This document shows, one piece after another, positions 22,391-35,647 of a DNA stretch of 64,000 bases. Source of the DNA: Capsicum annuum (taxonomy: Eukaryota > Streptophyta > Magnoliopsida > Solanales > Solanaceae); NCBI RefSeq assembly GCF_002878395.1, contig NW_025892616.1, positions 124,001-188,000 on the forward strand, written 5' to 3'. Below the pieces are notes generated by a model, which did not search any database, was not told where the DNA came from, and saw only the letters and a program-made list of their open reading frames with translations. Numbering within the stretch: the first letter of the stretch is position 1; every line of letters starts with the position of its first letter. The position numbers were made by a program, and so were the translations under genes.

Positions 22391-23845
22391 TCGGGGAAAG
22401 TGATAAAATATTGTTATGTCCAAAATAAGTCAAAACCACTTACACACATTTATATATACAATATGTAGGATGCCAGGATAGGATAATTCTTGAACATGTG
22501 AGTTTGAAATCAATAACCTAGTCCATATAGCTCGATCTGTCCTAAAGGCACCCATGACCTATATGGGTTCAGCTCCCCTACTGAAAGGGCCTCAATGCGT
22601 GTTAGCCACATGAACTGGGAAAAAAACAAGGGAAAACTAAAACCATCATGGGAAATAGATATCCTAACTATATATATATATATATATAAGTTTGTATCAA
22701 AAACACGACCATATAGACCCCAATGCCAGAAAACATGATTTCTAGTAGTGTTCGTCCCCCTGAGTCTTACACCTTCACGGTGAACTACATAGCCCCCATT
22801 AATCCAAAATTAAAATCACTTTGCACATAATTTCAACCATTAACCAAGGATTCATTCATTAAGGCATTTACCACTTGGTATTGTTATACCAATATGATTG
22901 CAAGATAATATATTTATACCAAATTAATTCATATAACCAAATTGGACTCTCAAGCTCCATTAAAATCAAACCTTAGCTACTAAGGACATACAATCCATTT
23001 TTATATCCATTTATCTATTAATGGAATGCATTAGGTTTAAAAACAAGTTAAATTGTGCAAGTATCCATTGTAAAAATAAAATTACAAAGTGGGTTGATGT
23101 TCATGTAGTTCTAAGCCAAAATTCATTCAATTTGGGAAACTCATGTCCCCTATTCAACCCATTTAAATAATATAAAAATTCAATCCTCGAAACAATAATT
23201 TAAAATAAGAACAATAAAATCAAAACATGGAACAAGTAATTAAATCAGTAACAACCAAAACTCCTCAACCCAATTTCCAGACCCACAATTAATTCACATG
23301 AAAATCCATTCAATTCGTGCAAAAATGTAGAACTAAAGTTTGGGGAAGATAAACATGCCTAAAATACACAAGAAAATGAAGTCAATTTGAAGTTTGCAGC
23401 TCGGATGATGAATTCACTTTGAAACCCTTAAATGTTCTTGGGTTTTGAGTTTTAAGAGAGAATGTATGATTTTGATCATTGAAAGTTGAAGAAAAGAGGT
23501 GTATTTTATGTCTAAAGGACATACAAGGGGTAAAAAAATCTAAAGTCCCTGACCCCAAGTAAAAAAAATAAAATTGGATGAAATTAACATACTAGCGTGG
23601 CACATCGTTATCGCGGAGGTTACCCTTCGTGCCACTTCGATATTGTGGAGGTTAACATCTAATACACGGCATTATTGTGGAACCCTTTTGCCTCGGGGTC
23701 CCAAAATGACCCTAAACACCTTTCAAAAATTCCAAAAAATTTCCAAAACACTCTTTTAATACCCCTAAATACAATTCAAGATAAAAATTGATATTACGCA
23801 TGGGAGAAGATTACAAAAATGATCAAAATTTTAAGGGGTCTTATA
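22391..23845 (-). mobile_element. Element B 5' LTR, promoter-distal segment
   Basis: This continues the LTR begun at 12242. It ends in ggggtcttata (23835-23845), the mutated counterpart of a TGTAAGACCCC start on the minus strand. Total LTR length without C is about 1.9 kb. It contains an AT microsatellite (22670-22688) and a GC-rich motif array (23590-23695: atcgcggagg, gtgccacttcg, ggcattattgtgg). The next 5 bases, gtagt, would be the target duplication of B; its partner is outside the window. No gene is present. Confidence 0.65.
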
Positions 23846-24594
23846 GTAGTTCAGGAAGTTTGTTATGTTCTTGTTCTTGTTATTGTTTTTACTAACTTTG
23901 AATTTGACCTCCATTTTGTGATTTTTTTTTTTACTCTTTTTTCTATCCCTTAATCAACGGTTATACAATTAAAACTCTTATTTCTACAAAAGTTACTCTT
24001 ACTTTGACTTCTAACCTTGTGACTCCATATCACCAACTTCTTGGACAATCTCACTACCAATAGGTCATGACATTTTTACAAATAATACTACTCGGGTGGA
24101 AATACAGTTCCAATATTCTGCTACACATCACTACCCGTATGCATGACATCTGCAATCAAGAACCTTAAAAGGTGACTGAATACATTTCGTACCTCAGGCT
24201 GGAAAGCACAATTTTATCAAGATATGGGTATACACTCTAATTAATATTCCTTTAAGCACTAATGGACTCCTCTCAAGTCCTTGTGCTATCTAATAACTTT
24301 TATGGATAACTCTATCAAAGAGAACCACCTCACTGGGGGAGCTAAACTCTTAGACTTGTATCACCTCGACAATAAAGCATGGTCCATGAAATTAGAACAA
24401 GGAAGGAATTTGGATAATTTTTTATGGACGACGTTATAGCACGAACTAGAGTATGAAAGAATAAGAAATGACTCCTAAATACCCAGTAGCCTCTTGATTA
24501 CAAGTATGGTAAACAACACACCCATAAGCAAGACTCTACTAGACATAATTTTGCACACAGCCTAGGACCATGAACTATGCCCTGATAACAAGTT
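23846..24594 (-). mobile_element. Element D leader/gag start remnant
   Basis: About 750 bp between the D primer site and the B insertion point. It is in the position of a gypsy leader and gag N terminus, but I cannot read a convincing capsid motif, so the frame must be badly broken. A short gagattgtcc/accagtc-type vestige near 24030-24060 is not enough to call. Confidence 0.4.
24577..24592 (-). other. Degenerate tRNA-Met primer site of element D
   Basis: The minus strand reads acttgttatcagggc against the expected cTTGGTATCAGAGC, adjacent to the LTR edge at 24595. Confidence 0.6.
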
Positions 24595-26985
24595 TGTCAC
24601 GAATTGATTCGGGGCCCTGGCCACGATGGGCATCCCAAACTAGGGAGGTTCGGGCACCCCTGTCTATCTGGTGATCATGCACAATGTTTATACAATAATA
24701 AAAGATATGAAAAAAATCATAATCTGGAATCATGGTCAATAGGATAATTAAACTAAATGGTTTAAAATGAAAAACATAGCCCTCTGACAACATCCAAGAC
24801 CATTCTGCAAAATCTCTACTAACTGAAAAAACATTTCTATCTGAGATCTGGGACAAGGCCCCCAGTCGGACCCTAAACCCAAAATGAAATAACAACGTTA
24901 AAAAATTAGGCCTTCCAAAATAAGGGAGGCTCACCAACTGCACACCTTTGTCTGACAAATCTACAGCTTAGCGGGACCCCTGGACTGAGCCTCAGACCCT
25001 AAAATATAGGGGGTCAATACAGATGTACTGGTACGCAGAGCAATACAAAATAATGTATTTATATATAACATAAGTGAGAGAAATTAATAAAATATTTTAA
25101 GTGTAATATATGAAAAAACATGGGCACATTTTAAAGACTTTGAAATATTTCTTTGAAACCACAACTCACTCTTTGCCTTACTTCTGAGCTAGGTGGTACT
25201 CCCAATAAGTCTAATATTCCACGGGCTATATAGAATCTGCCTTTGACTCGGCAGGTAAGCCCCCAACCCAAGTTTTCTACAAGGGTTGGAGTGTCTAAGT
25301 CTGATATGCCACAGGGCACTAGGTCAGCGTTTAATCCCTTTGGGGGATATAATAACCCTCATCGATAAAACACGATTTCAGGTAATGAGTTTTCTGAACT
25401 CGTTTCTTCTTCGGGTAACCACCTAACATCTCTTAAGTTCGTTTTTAACATTTTTTGAACATGAATCTTTCAAAACTCAAATTTTGAAAATTTAATTGAA
25501 ATCCGACTTCTACTCTGTTTATGTCTGTTATGGCATTGTTTGATTTTGGTATCGTCATACCAAGACTTGCAAGTCATATGTCTAAGATATATAGTATCAT
25601 GTTACAATATTTTCATTCAAAAAAATGTGTTTCAACCACCAAATCATTCAAATGGTACAAGAGGATTCATATTTCAAAATATATTTCAAACTATGCAGGG
25701 ATTCTCTCTTTTCAATATTTCAACAAACATGTGGTTGTCAAGTATTTTGTAACAAACCATGCAATTTCTTTGAATCATCACTTTTCATTTATATTAACAA
25801 GAATCACCCTCTCTTCGTTTCATATCCAAAATCAAGGCTTAAACAATAGTAATGACATTTGAATCATGTTTCTCATTTTGTAATTGAATAATTCATAACA
25901 TATGAAAACAAGAGGCTTTACAACAAGAGAGGGATTTTAATGGTTCATGTTGTCAATTCAACATTAAAACTCAAAAATACATACATACTTATATACGAGT
26001 ACAAATGTACTTTAGAAGAAAGTCCTCAAGACCAAAAAATTATCATAAAAAGGATTTCACTATGCACAATAGTAAATGTAAATTTAAAACCCTTCGCAAA
26101 TTCGTGACTTCTCAACCTTTAAACATTATCAAAATGATTTCACCATGACCATGTAGTTTAGGAAAACCCCACGTACCTTATATTCTTAGTTTAAAGAATA
26201 GAACTCGAATCTTGATTTGTTCCTTGAAAATCATAGACTTAAGGATTGATTTTTCTTGATTTCTTGTTTTTGGAGGAAACCGTAGTTTGATCGTGTATTA
26301 GAAAGTGAAGAGAGAATTTAGATGTTGTATAACTGGATATGATTGATTAATAATATTTAGAGTGTAATTAAATTCGTGGGAAAGGTTTTTGGGAGTGAGG
26401 AAAAGACCAAAATATCCCTAAGGAAACAAAAAAATCATAGAACTTCATCAGTTGACGACAAAGGTTAATGGGCCATCACTCAGGTAATAGGCCGTCACCT
26501 AGGTTATCAATTTTGGGATGAATTTTACCACTTTCTTCCCTAGGATGACGACTAGGTCTGGTGAGCCGTCACCTATTTGATAGGTCGTCAGCTTTGTTGT
26601 CACATTTTGGCAGACAAATACTTTAAAGTAAAATGAGCATAACTTTCTACTAAAATTTTGAATTAAGGTGAAACCAGTTGCATCGAAAAGAAGACTCGTA
26701 CAACTTTCATTTGATATATAGTAGGCCCACTAATTCATTATATAAAAAAATTTATGGTCGGTGTAATTTGACCTAAGTTTAGAGGTTCATCAAAACTTAA
26801 TCGATAGAAGAGTTTTCAACTCGTCTTTGTGTTTGGGGATTTTTGTGACCTCAATTCATATACAAAGGTATTCACACACTATAGGATTAATCATAACACA
26901 TTTATTAACAAAGAATTATTTTGTTTGGGTCTATATGCAAAGAAAATATGATTCAAACTTTAGCCAAAAAGTGTGGGGTGTTACA
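24595..26985 (-). mobile_element. Element D 5' LTR (2.4 kb)
   Basis: Plus-strand reading starts tgtcacgaattgattcgggg and ends gtggggtgttaca, both standard ends of a minus-oriented gypsy LTR, with a primer site just outside the left edge. The right 390 bp recur at 33722-34116. Near 26455-26590 it carries repeats of gacgac and ccgtcacc, and at 26635-26725 the shared LTR phrase. The three overlapping frames at 25521-25862 and those at 24575-25319 show no protein similarity. Confidence 0.75.
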
Positions 26986-28565
26986 GAGAACCTCACGTTG
27001 GGGAGAGATGTCATACTTTTTCCAAGGAGTATAACCTAATCTAAGTGATCACATATATAACTATCATCCATATAGAAATGGGAATAATCTAAAAATCTAT
27101 ACCTACATTGGCTCGTAGTTCTGGGGCATGTAAACATACCCAACTCAATGCTAAATATTACTCCCTTTAATATGTATGCTCATTCTGTAGGAAATCCACT
27201 TTAAACTAGTATAAATGGTTTATAATGAAAATCAATTGTATATCTATTAATTTAAACTGTAACTAAAACTATAAAGTGGATTCCATATCTTAGCTGAGAT
27301 CAAAAGATAAAATATTTATTAAAATCCAAAAATAACTAGTCATAGATCAAAAGATCAAATATTTATTAAATCCAAAAATAACTAGTCATAGGATGCTTAA
27401 AGCATAGTCATTCTTGAAATATAAACATTCAAACTAGGGCTTAATAACTCATGCATCAAATTCATGTCAAGTCATAATAAAGTTCATGCTTAATGGTGAA
27501 ATCATTGAAATTCAATTCTAAATCTGGAAATTTATATCATACGCATGAGAATACGAAAATAGCCATGCAGTTCATCATCTAAATCACTTAAAATCTCAGA
27601 ATCTTCAAATAGCAATATTTGGGTATGAATCCTAAATTAAAATTCATGGGTAATCATACAAAATCATCTAACTTTGTAATTAAAAACTAGTTTTGAGAAC
27701 AAGGATGAAAAATAATCCTTGTTGAAAACCGCAAATACCTAAATTGATGAATAATTAAAGAAGCTTGAACATGAATTCCTATTTGTACTCTTGAAGATAG
27801 ATTCTTGAATATCTTGAATTGGGAATCTTGAAATTTGGGTTATCTTGGAAAAAGAATGGAGGAATTTAGATTTCTTAGGGATTAAGATTTGATGTTCTAG
27901 GGTTCCTTTGAGAGGAAGTTGATTAAAAGTGAGCATACAATGCTTTAGAATAGGTTAAATCTTGTGTTTTACATGAATTGGGGGCTTGGGAAATGACTAG
28001 ATTGCCCTTTTTAAAATTTTGTTCAGAACTAGAAATCCCTATTTTTGGCCTCACCATAACACGCCGCTATTGTGGTGGATTAATGGAAAAAAAGACAAAC
28101 ACCATTTTGGGCTCTGGCACAATGCGACGTAATCGCGTTGCGTCACTAGAAAAGAACAAGTGCCATTTTTCACTCTACCGTGATGCGGTGTCTATTTAAT
28201 TAGGAATTTTGATGCGATACAGGCAAATCGCATTGAGATACTGGAAAAGGACAAATAGGAAGTGGAACTTCTCTGCGACATGAGATAATTATGGTGCTCC
28301 ACTGAAAATCAGACAATTGTGAATTTGTTCTTCTCTGTGCGACACTTATTGTAGTGCTCTACTACTTTAACTAAAATCTCCATAACTTCTTAACCGAGTA
28401 TCAGATTGAGGCGAAATTGGTATCGTTGGAAAGATGATTCAATTATCTACACACTGGTGGGTCTAGAGCTGGGAAATTCTACTCTTATCAAGGGTTATAC
28501 ACTTATGAAGTTATCTCTTGACATACTAGGGCTAAACTGAGCTAGGGAAAATATGGGGTATTACG
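26986..28565 (-). mobile_element. LTR of family H, copy 1 (start of LTR, cut by D)
   Basis: The right edge ggggtattacg is a TGTAATACCCC-type LTR start on the minus strand (last base changed). It lies inside the integrase frame of element E, so H was inserted there. The left part is lost to the D insertion. It contains the GC motif array (28050-28365) and the shared phrase (28379-28440). A 50-bp local tandem duplication at 27298-27393 (agatcaaaagat...actagtcat) is missing in copy 2. The small minus frame 27739-27936 is a chance frame. Confidence 0.7.
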
Positions 28566-29900
28566 AGTGCCTTCTTTGAAACTTAACTACAGGAATCTCT
28601 CTATTGCTCAATCACCTCGCATCACTTGCCAATATGAGAAACGACCTTTCCTCCAAGGTCAAATGATTGTCCAACTGGACTAAGTCTCATATATGAACAT
28701 GAGAAGGATCAAGAATATATCATTGCAATATGGAGTCATAGAAAACTGGATGAATAGCAGCAAAATCTAGAGGTATAGCCAACTCATAAGCCACCTAACC
28801 AACTGCGTGGAGAATCTTTAAAGGTCCAATATATTTAGGACTGATCATACCCTTTCTCCTAAAGCTTATCATACCCTTTATGGGTGACAAATTGAGTTAT
28901 ACATGATCACTAACTTCAAATGTCAAGGAACAAATCTTACGATCTGTATAGGCATTCTACCTACTCTGAGCCGCTCTCAACCTCTCCTGAATCACCCTGA
29001 CTCTATTAATGGCTCCTAAATAAAATTAGTACCACGGGCCTAACATTGGAATTCTCAAACTATCCAATTGGAGAATGACATCTCCTGTCATAGAAAGCCT
29101 CAAAAGGCGCCATCTCAAAATTTGAATGATAACTGTTGTTATAATCAAACTCTAATAAGGCTAACTGCTCCTCCTACTGGCCTACAAAATACATAACCTA
29201 GGCTCGGAGCATATCCTGAAGCACATAAATAGTCCACTCAAATTGACCATCATTTTGCAGAGGAAAGGTAGTACTCAGATCCCTCTAGGTACCCAATTCC
29301 TCCTTAAAAGCTCTTCAAAATCTTAAACTAAACACAGAACCATGGTCTGAAATAATAAAAATTGGCACACGATGCAAATGGACTATCTCCCAAACACAAG
29401 TATAGGCGAAAATCTCAGCATTGAAGAACATCAGAATAGAAATAAAGTATGCTAACTTAGTCATTTGATATACCATAATCCAAATACAATCAGAACCATT
29501 GGAAGTGTGATGAAAACCACTAGCAAAATCTATGGTAATCCTCTCTTATTTCAAACTGAAAATGGGCAATCTCTCGATCAATCCGCCCAGTCGCTGATGC
29601 TCAACCTTTACCTTCTGATAATATAGGCAACGAGCTAAAAAATCTACCATATCTTCCTTCATACTACTCTACCAATAATGCTGTCTCAAATCTCTATACA
29701 TTTTGGTTTAACTGGGATGAATGGAATTTATAGATTTGTGAGGCTTATGCAAAATTAATTGATTCAATTCATCAATCCTTGAAACACAAATGTGGCCATC
29801 AATCAAACCACCCTCAAAATCTATGGTGTTCCTCTCATACTCACCACTCAACACTTTGTCACGAAGTAAGCAAAGCTTACTATCCTCAAACTACTGATCT
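28566..29900 (-). pseudogene. Element E copy 1, integrase
   Basis: Minus-strand reading gives a degraded gypsy integrase. The C-terminal part includes IGPLKILHAVG, VAYELAIPLDFAAIHPVFY and, at the very end, EIPVVKF, where the H LTR cuts in just before the usual chromodomain-like tail. The zinc-binding region lies near 29620-29690. Many stops are present. Confidence 0.75.
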
Positions 29901-30039
29901 CAAATCTTCTCAAATAATGAAGACCTCGCCTCAACACTAACAAGAATCCTCCTAGTGTCTAAAATATTAAGGCGAACCACCAAGTTGGATAAGGATTGGA
30001 TGTCCTGTGCCACTGGCCTCTAAGAAACTAAAATACATG

Positions 30040-30490
30040 CCAAGCTACCTATACTCATTACCTGACGGGTCAAGGTATCTACTACCATATTTGCATTACC
30101 TGAATGATAAAAGATTGAAATATCATAATCGATAAGAAACTCAATCCATCTACTCTATCAAGAATTAAGTTCTCTCTAAGTCATAAAATGCTAAAGAGTG
30201 AGATGATTAGTGAAAAATTCACAATGCTTACCATACAGATTATGCCTCTAAATCTTAAGCGCAAAAATTACTAGCACCAACTCAAAATCATTAGTGGAGT
30301 AGTTGCGTTCATGCACGATAAGCTATCTATAAGAATAAGAAATAACATGACCCTGTTGCACCAATACATAACCCAAACCAACACCATAAGCATCACAAAA
30401 CATAAATCCCTCATGCTCAAAATGAATAGCTAAAACAGGAGTTAAAGTAAGGAAATACTTAAGCTTTCCAAATATCGACTCACACTCCTC
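30040..30490 (-). pseudogene. Element E copy 1, RNase H
   Basis: Minus-strand reading shows VHERNYSTNDFELVLVIFAL and FFTNHLTL, the RNase H core of gypsy pol, with the conserved Glu kept. Frames are interrupted. Confidence 0.7.
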
Positions 30491-30499
30491 AAACTATCA

Positions 30500-31250
30500 A
30501 AAAGGAACCTCTTTCCAAGTCAGTCTGGTCATAGAAGTTGAAATAGTAACAAAAACCTCAATGAAACATCTAATATAATCGACCTAGCCAATGAAGCTAT
30601 GAACCTCAGTCGGGTATTTAGGTCTAGCCAAATCATGAACTGCCTCAATCTTCGCTGGGCCTATAATAATACAATCCAAAACTCATACTTAAAAAACCTC
30701 ACAAAAAATACATGATCTCTTAAAATCCAAAGCACGATCCGCAAATGCTACGCATGCTCCTCTCTACTCCTTTAATACACAAGAATGTCATCAATGAACA
30801 CAATCACTACGGAGTCAAAATAAAGCCTAAACACTCAGTTCATCAAATACACAAATATGGGTGGGGCATTAGTAAACCCAAAAAACATCACTAGGATCTT
30901 ATAATGACCATAACAAGTTCTAAAGGATGTCTGCAAAATATTCTCACCCTGAATCCTCAATTTATGGTACCCAAATCTCAAACCAATCTTAGAAAACACT
31001 GACCAACTAAAAAGTTAGTCAAACAAATCATCAATATGAGGCATATAATAACGGTTCTTCATCGTCACTTTATTAAGCTGCCTATAAATAATACGAATAC
31101 ACATAGAACCATCTTTCTTCTTCATAAACAATATAGGAGCTCCCCAAGGGGACATACTCAAACTAATAAAACCCTTACCAAAAAGATCCTAAAACTAAGA
31201 ATTTAGCTCCTTAAACATGGCAAAAGCCGTATTGTCAGGTGCCATAGAAA
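30500..31250 (-). pseudogene. Element E copy 1, reverse transcriptase
   Basis: The catalytic box reads VIVFIDDILVY (around 30780-30815) with both Asp residues intact. The region 31080-31200 gives [24 protein letters not shown] sequence and the MCIRI-Y-QLN segment. Stops occur in every block. Confidence 0.75.
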
Positions 31251-31254
31251 TAGG

Positions 31255-31900
31255 TTATGTATCAGGATCAAAATCAATAGCAAACTCAATATCACGGACA
31301 TACAGAATGCCATGCAGGTCAGTAGGAAACACATCAAAAAACTCATAAACTACAGGAACAAAGTCAAGTGACAGGCTCTCCACACTGGTATCACAAATAC
31401 AAGCAAGATAAGACTTAAAACCCCTAAAAATATATCTCCTAGCACACATATAGGAAATAAATGATGTTAGCTCGTGGCTAACAACTACCAACTATATGAC
31501 TTGCGGTACGTCAAGCATGGCTAAGGTAACGATCTTTGTAAAATAATTTATAACTATATAATAGTGGGATAACTAGTCCATTCCTAGAATCATAATAAAA
31601 TCAACCATATCAAGAATAATAAGGTCAACATAAGTATCAACATCACTAAAAGTCATAACACATGATCTGAAAACTTAATCCACTACTAAAGAATCACCCA
31701 CAGGAGTAGATACATACAATGACACAAAAATAAGTCATAAGATAACTCCAATCATTGTGCATAATAAGAAAAAATATAAATCAAATAAAGCAAGGAACGA
31801 CAGAAAGCACACCATAATCATACCTATAACAATAGCATCCGAAGTCTCAGCCTTAGGCCTAATATATACTGCACACAACTAACCACGCCCGCCCTAGCTG
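31255..31900 (-). pseudogene. Element E copy 1, protease and RT linker
   Basis: The minus frame 31255-31491 reads ELTSFISYMCARRYIFRG, then YLACICDTSVESLSLDFVPV and EFFDVFPTDLHGILYVRD, the linker between protease and RT. Upstream, 31600-31800 holds the degraded protease. The interval around 31745-32030 has no counterpart in copy 2. Confidence 0.7.
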
Positions 31901-31909
31901 AGCACCTGA

Positions 31910-32460
31910 ATGACCTTCTTTCCTTCCTACCAGAGAACCTCTCTGAGAACACTAGAAATAACTCCTACAACCCTAAGAACTACCTCTAGTTGAGGGATGA
32001 ACTTCTTTAATAGGGGGGATACATTGAGCTGAAGTAACAATCGCCCCACGAAGAGGGCACTCTCGAGAATAATGACCATGACCACACAATAATAACATAA
32101 ACTCAAATCAAAACTAGAACCAATAGATTTGGCTATCCTATAGTAAACTAGAATTGCTAGAAGATGAACCCCTTGAAAACTGACTACCAACCTGACCTGG
32201 GCGATCACTAGCACTAGATTGACCTATGTCAGTAATCTAAAGAGATATCTGAAGTAGTTGACTAGGCTGACTTTCTGGCTGAGAGGATAGATGCAGAGAA
32301 TACACACCATGATAAATACTATAGCGCCCACTGAAATTGCTTTCCTCCATCACTAAAGTGTGGAACAAAACCTAATCAAAAGACCCATCTATAGTAAAAA
32401 AAACTTTGAGTAGACATATGAATGGAGAGTGTTAACCCTATGATAAAGCAACAAACTCCC
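31910..32460 (-). pseudogene. Element E copy 1, gag C-terminal part
   Basis: The zinc-knuckle remnant near 32045-32100 reads CGHGHYSRECP on the minus strand (the first Cys pair is damaged). The sequence continues through SGQVGSQFSRGSSSS-type linker to the gag core at 32400-32460 and then stops abruptly at caaactcccta, where copy 2 continues. The 5' end of this E copy is missing. Confidence 0.65.
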
Positions 32461-33721
32461 TATTGTACGCCTTTTATGATGGCCATTAGAGTGGAGTATT
32501 GTTCTTTTAGGTGTCATGAGGGAAGGTCGAGGTGTATTTATTCTCATTCTAGAAGTTCTCTCCTATCTCGGTCAAGAGAGTACTCTACTAGTGTTGCATG
32601 CATTCTAATAGCGCTTATGCCTAAGGATTCACATTCTGTATTTGCCTTGTTTCCTAGATATGAATCTTGATTTGCATTGCATTACTTATGATATATGCGG
32701 TGTTGTTTCTTTCGGTGTTCATTTATAAGGACTCCTATTATGGTATGGTTATATGGGGGTGATTCTTCATTTTGATATAGGTGGTTGCTATGATGTACTT
32801 TGTGCCTATATTGTCGTGTCTCGTCTTTGGGTTCTTTCCTTCGGTAGCATGAGTGGATCTCATACCTTAGTTCCTTAATGACCCTTCTATGTTAGAGTGG
32901 TAGTGTCTTAAGAGGTGGAATGATGTTTGGAAACAGGGGATCGTGCAAGTCCCTAAGTGGGGGAGATTCTTGGATGACTACTAGAACTAAGATTTTGGAA
33001 GGATAAGGTAAGGTTGTTGTAATGAAGAATGATTATGAGGGGAGTAGGTGGAGAAAACTGTTGTGAAAATGTTAGAGGATGATAAATCTTTGGAAGGATA
33101 GATCCTACCACGGGTATATATGAGTTAGGCTCGGATATTATGATCGGTAGATATACCAATAGTTGTGTTGGGTGCTTAAAAGACAGGCATGATGCTTGGC
33201 TATAGTGGTGGATGAAGAGTATTGTCTTGGGTGGATGTAAGGGATAAAGCTCGATGGCCTAAGTTTACTCCTTTTAGCTTTGGATAGGCTTTAACATGGA
33301 GGTGGTGTATGTGTAGAATCATGCTCTAGTAGCAATTTGTCTCTGGGAAATTCTAAGTTGAATTGGACTTGCTCTCTAGCATGAGTCCCTTTCACCCGGT
33401 ATTTTAGGTATAGATGATGAGATAAGGTGTAGATGGTCTTTCGTTAGTTTTTTCCCTTGGATGGTATAGGTATCTCAGACTTTTTGTCCTATAAGGAGGT
33501 CCTAGTGAGGATCTTGGATCGGTAAGTTTGCTGATTGAGAACAAAAGGTGTGACTTCGGTGAAAGGTTCTATAGTTGAACTAAAAGTCTAAGGAAGCCAT
33601 TTGGGATGAGAAAGAGGACATGGAGTCCAAGTATCCATATCGGTTCTATATTCTGAAAACTCGTGCATAAGGTAGGTATTATTCAACCCATCTTGACTTC
33701 TAAACTTGGTCAAGGAAAGGG
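32461..33721 (+). mobile_element. Fragment F: plus-strand gypsy remnant between the two E copies
   Basis: This 1.26-kb piece has no counterpart on either side of the duplicated blocks. Its right part is recognisable gypsy pol terminus. The left 950 bp shows only weak, unconvincing similarity to pol; the plus frame 32422-32670 straddles the junction with E and is not a gene. Confidence 0.6.
33430..33655 (+). pseudogene. Gypsy pol C terminus (chromodomain type) in F
   Basis: Plus-strand reading gives SFFPLDGIGISDFLSYKEVL then VRILDR, LRTKGVTSVKG and EAIWDEKEDMESKYPYRF, followed by a stop. This is the tail that follows the integrase in Tekay/Del-like chromoviruses (compare LSYEEILFKILDYQ in element C). 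Two stops interrupt it. Confidence 0.8.
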
Positions 33722-34116
33722 TTGGTTTCCAAGCATCGTCACATTTTGGCAGACAGATACTTTGAAGTAAAATGAGCATAATTGTCTATTACAATTTTGA
33801 ATTAAGGTGTAACTAGTTACGTTGGAAAGAAGACTCGTATATCTTTCATTTGATTATAGTACGCCCCCTAATTCGTTATATAAAAAAGTTATGGTTGGTG
33901 TAAGTTGACCTAAGTTTACACGTTCATCAAAACTTAATCGATAGAAGTGTTTTCAACTCGTCTTTGAGTTTGGGGACTTTTGTGACCTCAATTCAAAGGT
34001 ATTCACACACTATAGGCTTGATCATAACACATTTATTAACAAAGAATTATTGTGTTCTGGTCTATACGCGTAGAAAAGATGGTTCAAACTTTAACCCGAA
34101 AGTGCAGGGTGTTACA
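33722..34116 (-). mobile_element. Element D LTR fragment, duplicated copy
   Basis: It corresponds to 26600-26985 (gtcacattttggcagac to gtgttaca) with a few percent of changes and small gaps. Only the promoter-distal end of the LTR is present. Confidence 0.8.
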
Positions 34117-35647
34117 AAAAATCTCATGTTGGGGAGAGGTGTCATACTCTTGCAAAGGAGTATAACTTAATCTAAGTGATCACATCTATAACTGTCATCC
34201 ATATAGAAATGGGAATATTCTAAAAATCTATATCTACATTGGCTCGTAGTTCTGGGGCATGTAAACATACCCTACTCGGTGCTAAATATTACTCCCTGTA
34301 ATATGTATGCTCATTCTGTAGGAAATCCACTTTAAACTAGTATAAATGGTCTATAATGAAAACCAATTGTATATCTATTAATTTAAACTGTAACTGAAAC
34401 TATAAAGTGGATTCCATGTCTAAGCTGAGATCACAAGATCAAATATTTATTAAAATCCGAAAATAACTAGTCATTGGATGCTTAAAGCATAATCATTCTT
34501 GAAATATCAACATTCAAACCAGGGCTTAATAATCCATGCATCAAATTCATGTCAAGTCATAATAAAGTTCAAGCTTAATAGTGAAAGCATTGAAATTCAA
34601 TTCAAAATCTGGAAATTTATATCATACGGATGAGAATACGAAAATAGCCATGCAATTCATCATCTAAGTCACTTAAATCTCATAATCTTAAAATAGCAAT
34701 ATTTGGGTATGAACCCTAAATTGAAATTCATGGGTAATCATACAAGATCAACTTTGTAATTAAAAACTAGTTTTGAGCACAAGGATGGAAAAATCATCCT
34801 TGTTGAAAACCGCACATACCTGAATTGATGAATAATTAAAGAAGCTTGAACTTGAATTCCTATTTGTGCTCATGAAGATAGATTCTTGAATATCTTGAAT
34901 TGGGAATCTTGAAATTTGGGTTATCTTGGAAAAAGAATGATGGAATTTAGATTTCTTGAGTATTGAGATTTGATGTTCTAGGGTTTCTTTGAGAGGAAGT
35001 TGATTAAAAGTAAGCATATAATGCTCTAGAATAGGTTAAATCTTATGTTTTACACGAAGTGCGGGCTTGGGAAATGACTAGATTGTCCTTTTTAACATTT
35101 TGTTCGGAACTGAAAATCCCTATTTTTGGCCCCACCGCGACACACTGCTATTACGGTGGCTTACTAGAAATAAAACAAAAATGTCATTTTGGGCTCTGGT
35201 GTGACGCGACGTAATTGCGTTACATCACTGGAAAAGGACGAGTGCCATTTTGCACTCTACCGCGATGCGGTGTCTATCCAATTGGGAATTTTGACGCGAT
35301 ACAGGCAAATTGCGTTGACCTATAGGAAAAGGAAAAATAGGAACTAGAACTTTTCTATGACGCGGGCTAATTGCGGTGCTCCTGAAAATCAAAAAATTGC
35401 AAATTTGTACTTCTCCGCGACATGATACTTATTGTGGTGCTCTACTTCTTTTAATAAAATAGCCATAATTCTTAACCGAGTATTGGATTGAGACAAAATT
35501 GGTATCTTTGAAAAGCTAATTCAATTATCTACACATTGGTGGGTTTAGAGCATGAAAATTCTACTCGTATCAAGAGTTATACACTTTTGAAGTTGTCTCT
35601 TGACATACTAGGGCTAAACTGAGCTAGAAAAAATACGAGGTATTACG
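34117..35647 (-). mobile_element. LTR of family H, copy 2
   Basis: It corresponds to 26986-28565 throughout and ends gaggtattacg inside the second integrase copy. GC motif array at 35130-35445, shared phrase at 35460-35525. The minus frame 34760-35017 matches the chance frame of copy 1. Confidence 0.75.

Noticed and set aside
25521..25862. Three overlapping plus-strand frames of 70-113 residues
   Set aside because: They lie inside the minus-oriented D LTR, are AT-rich and show no domain.
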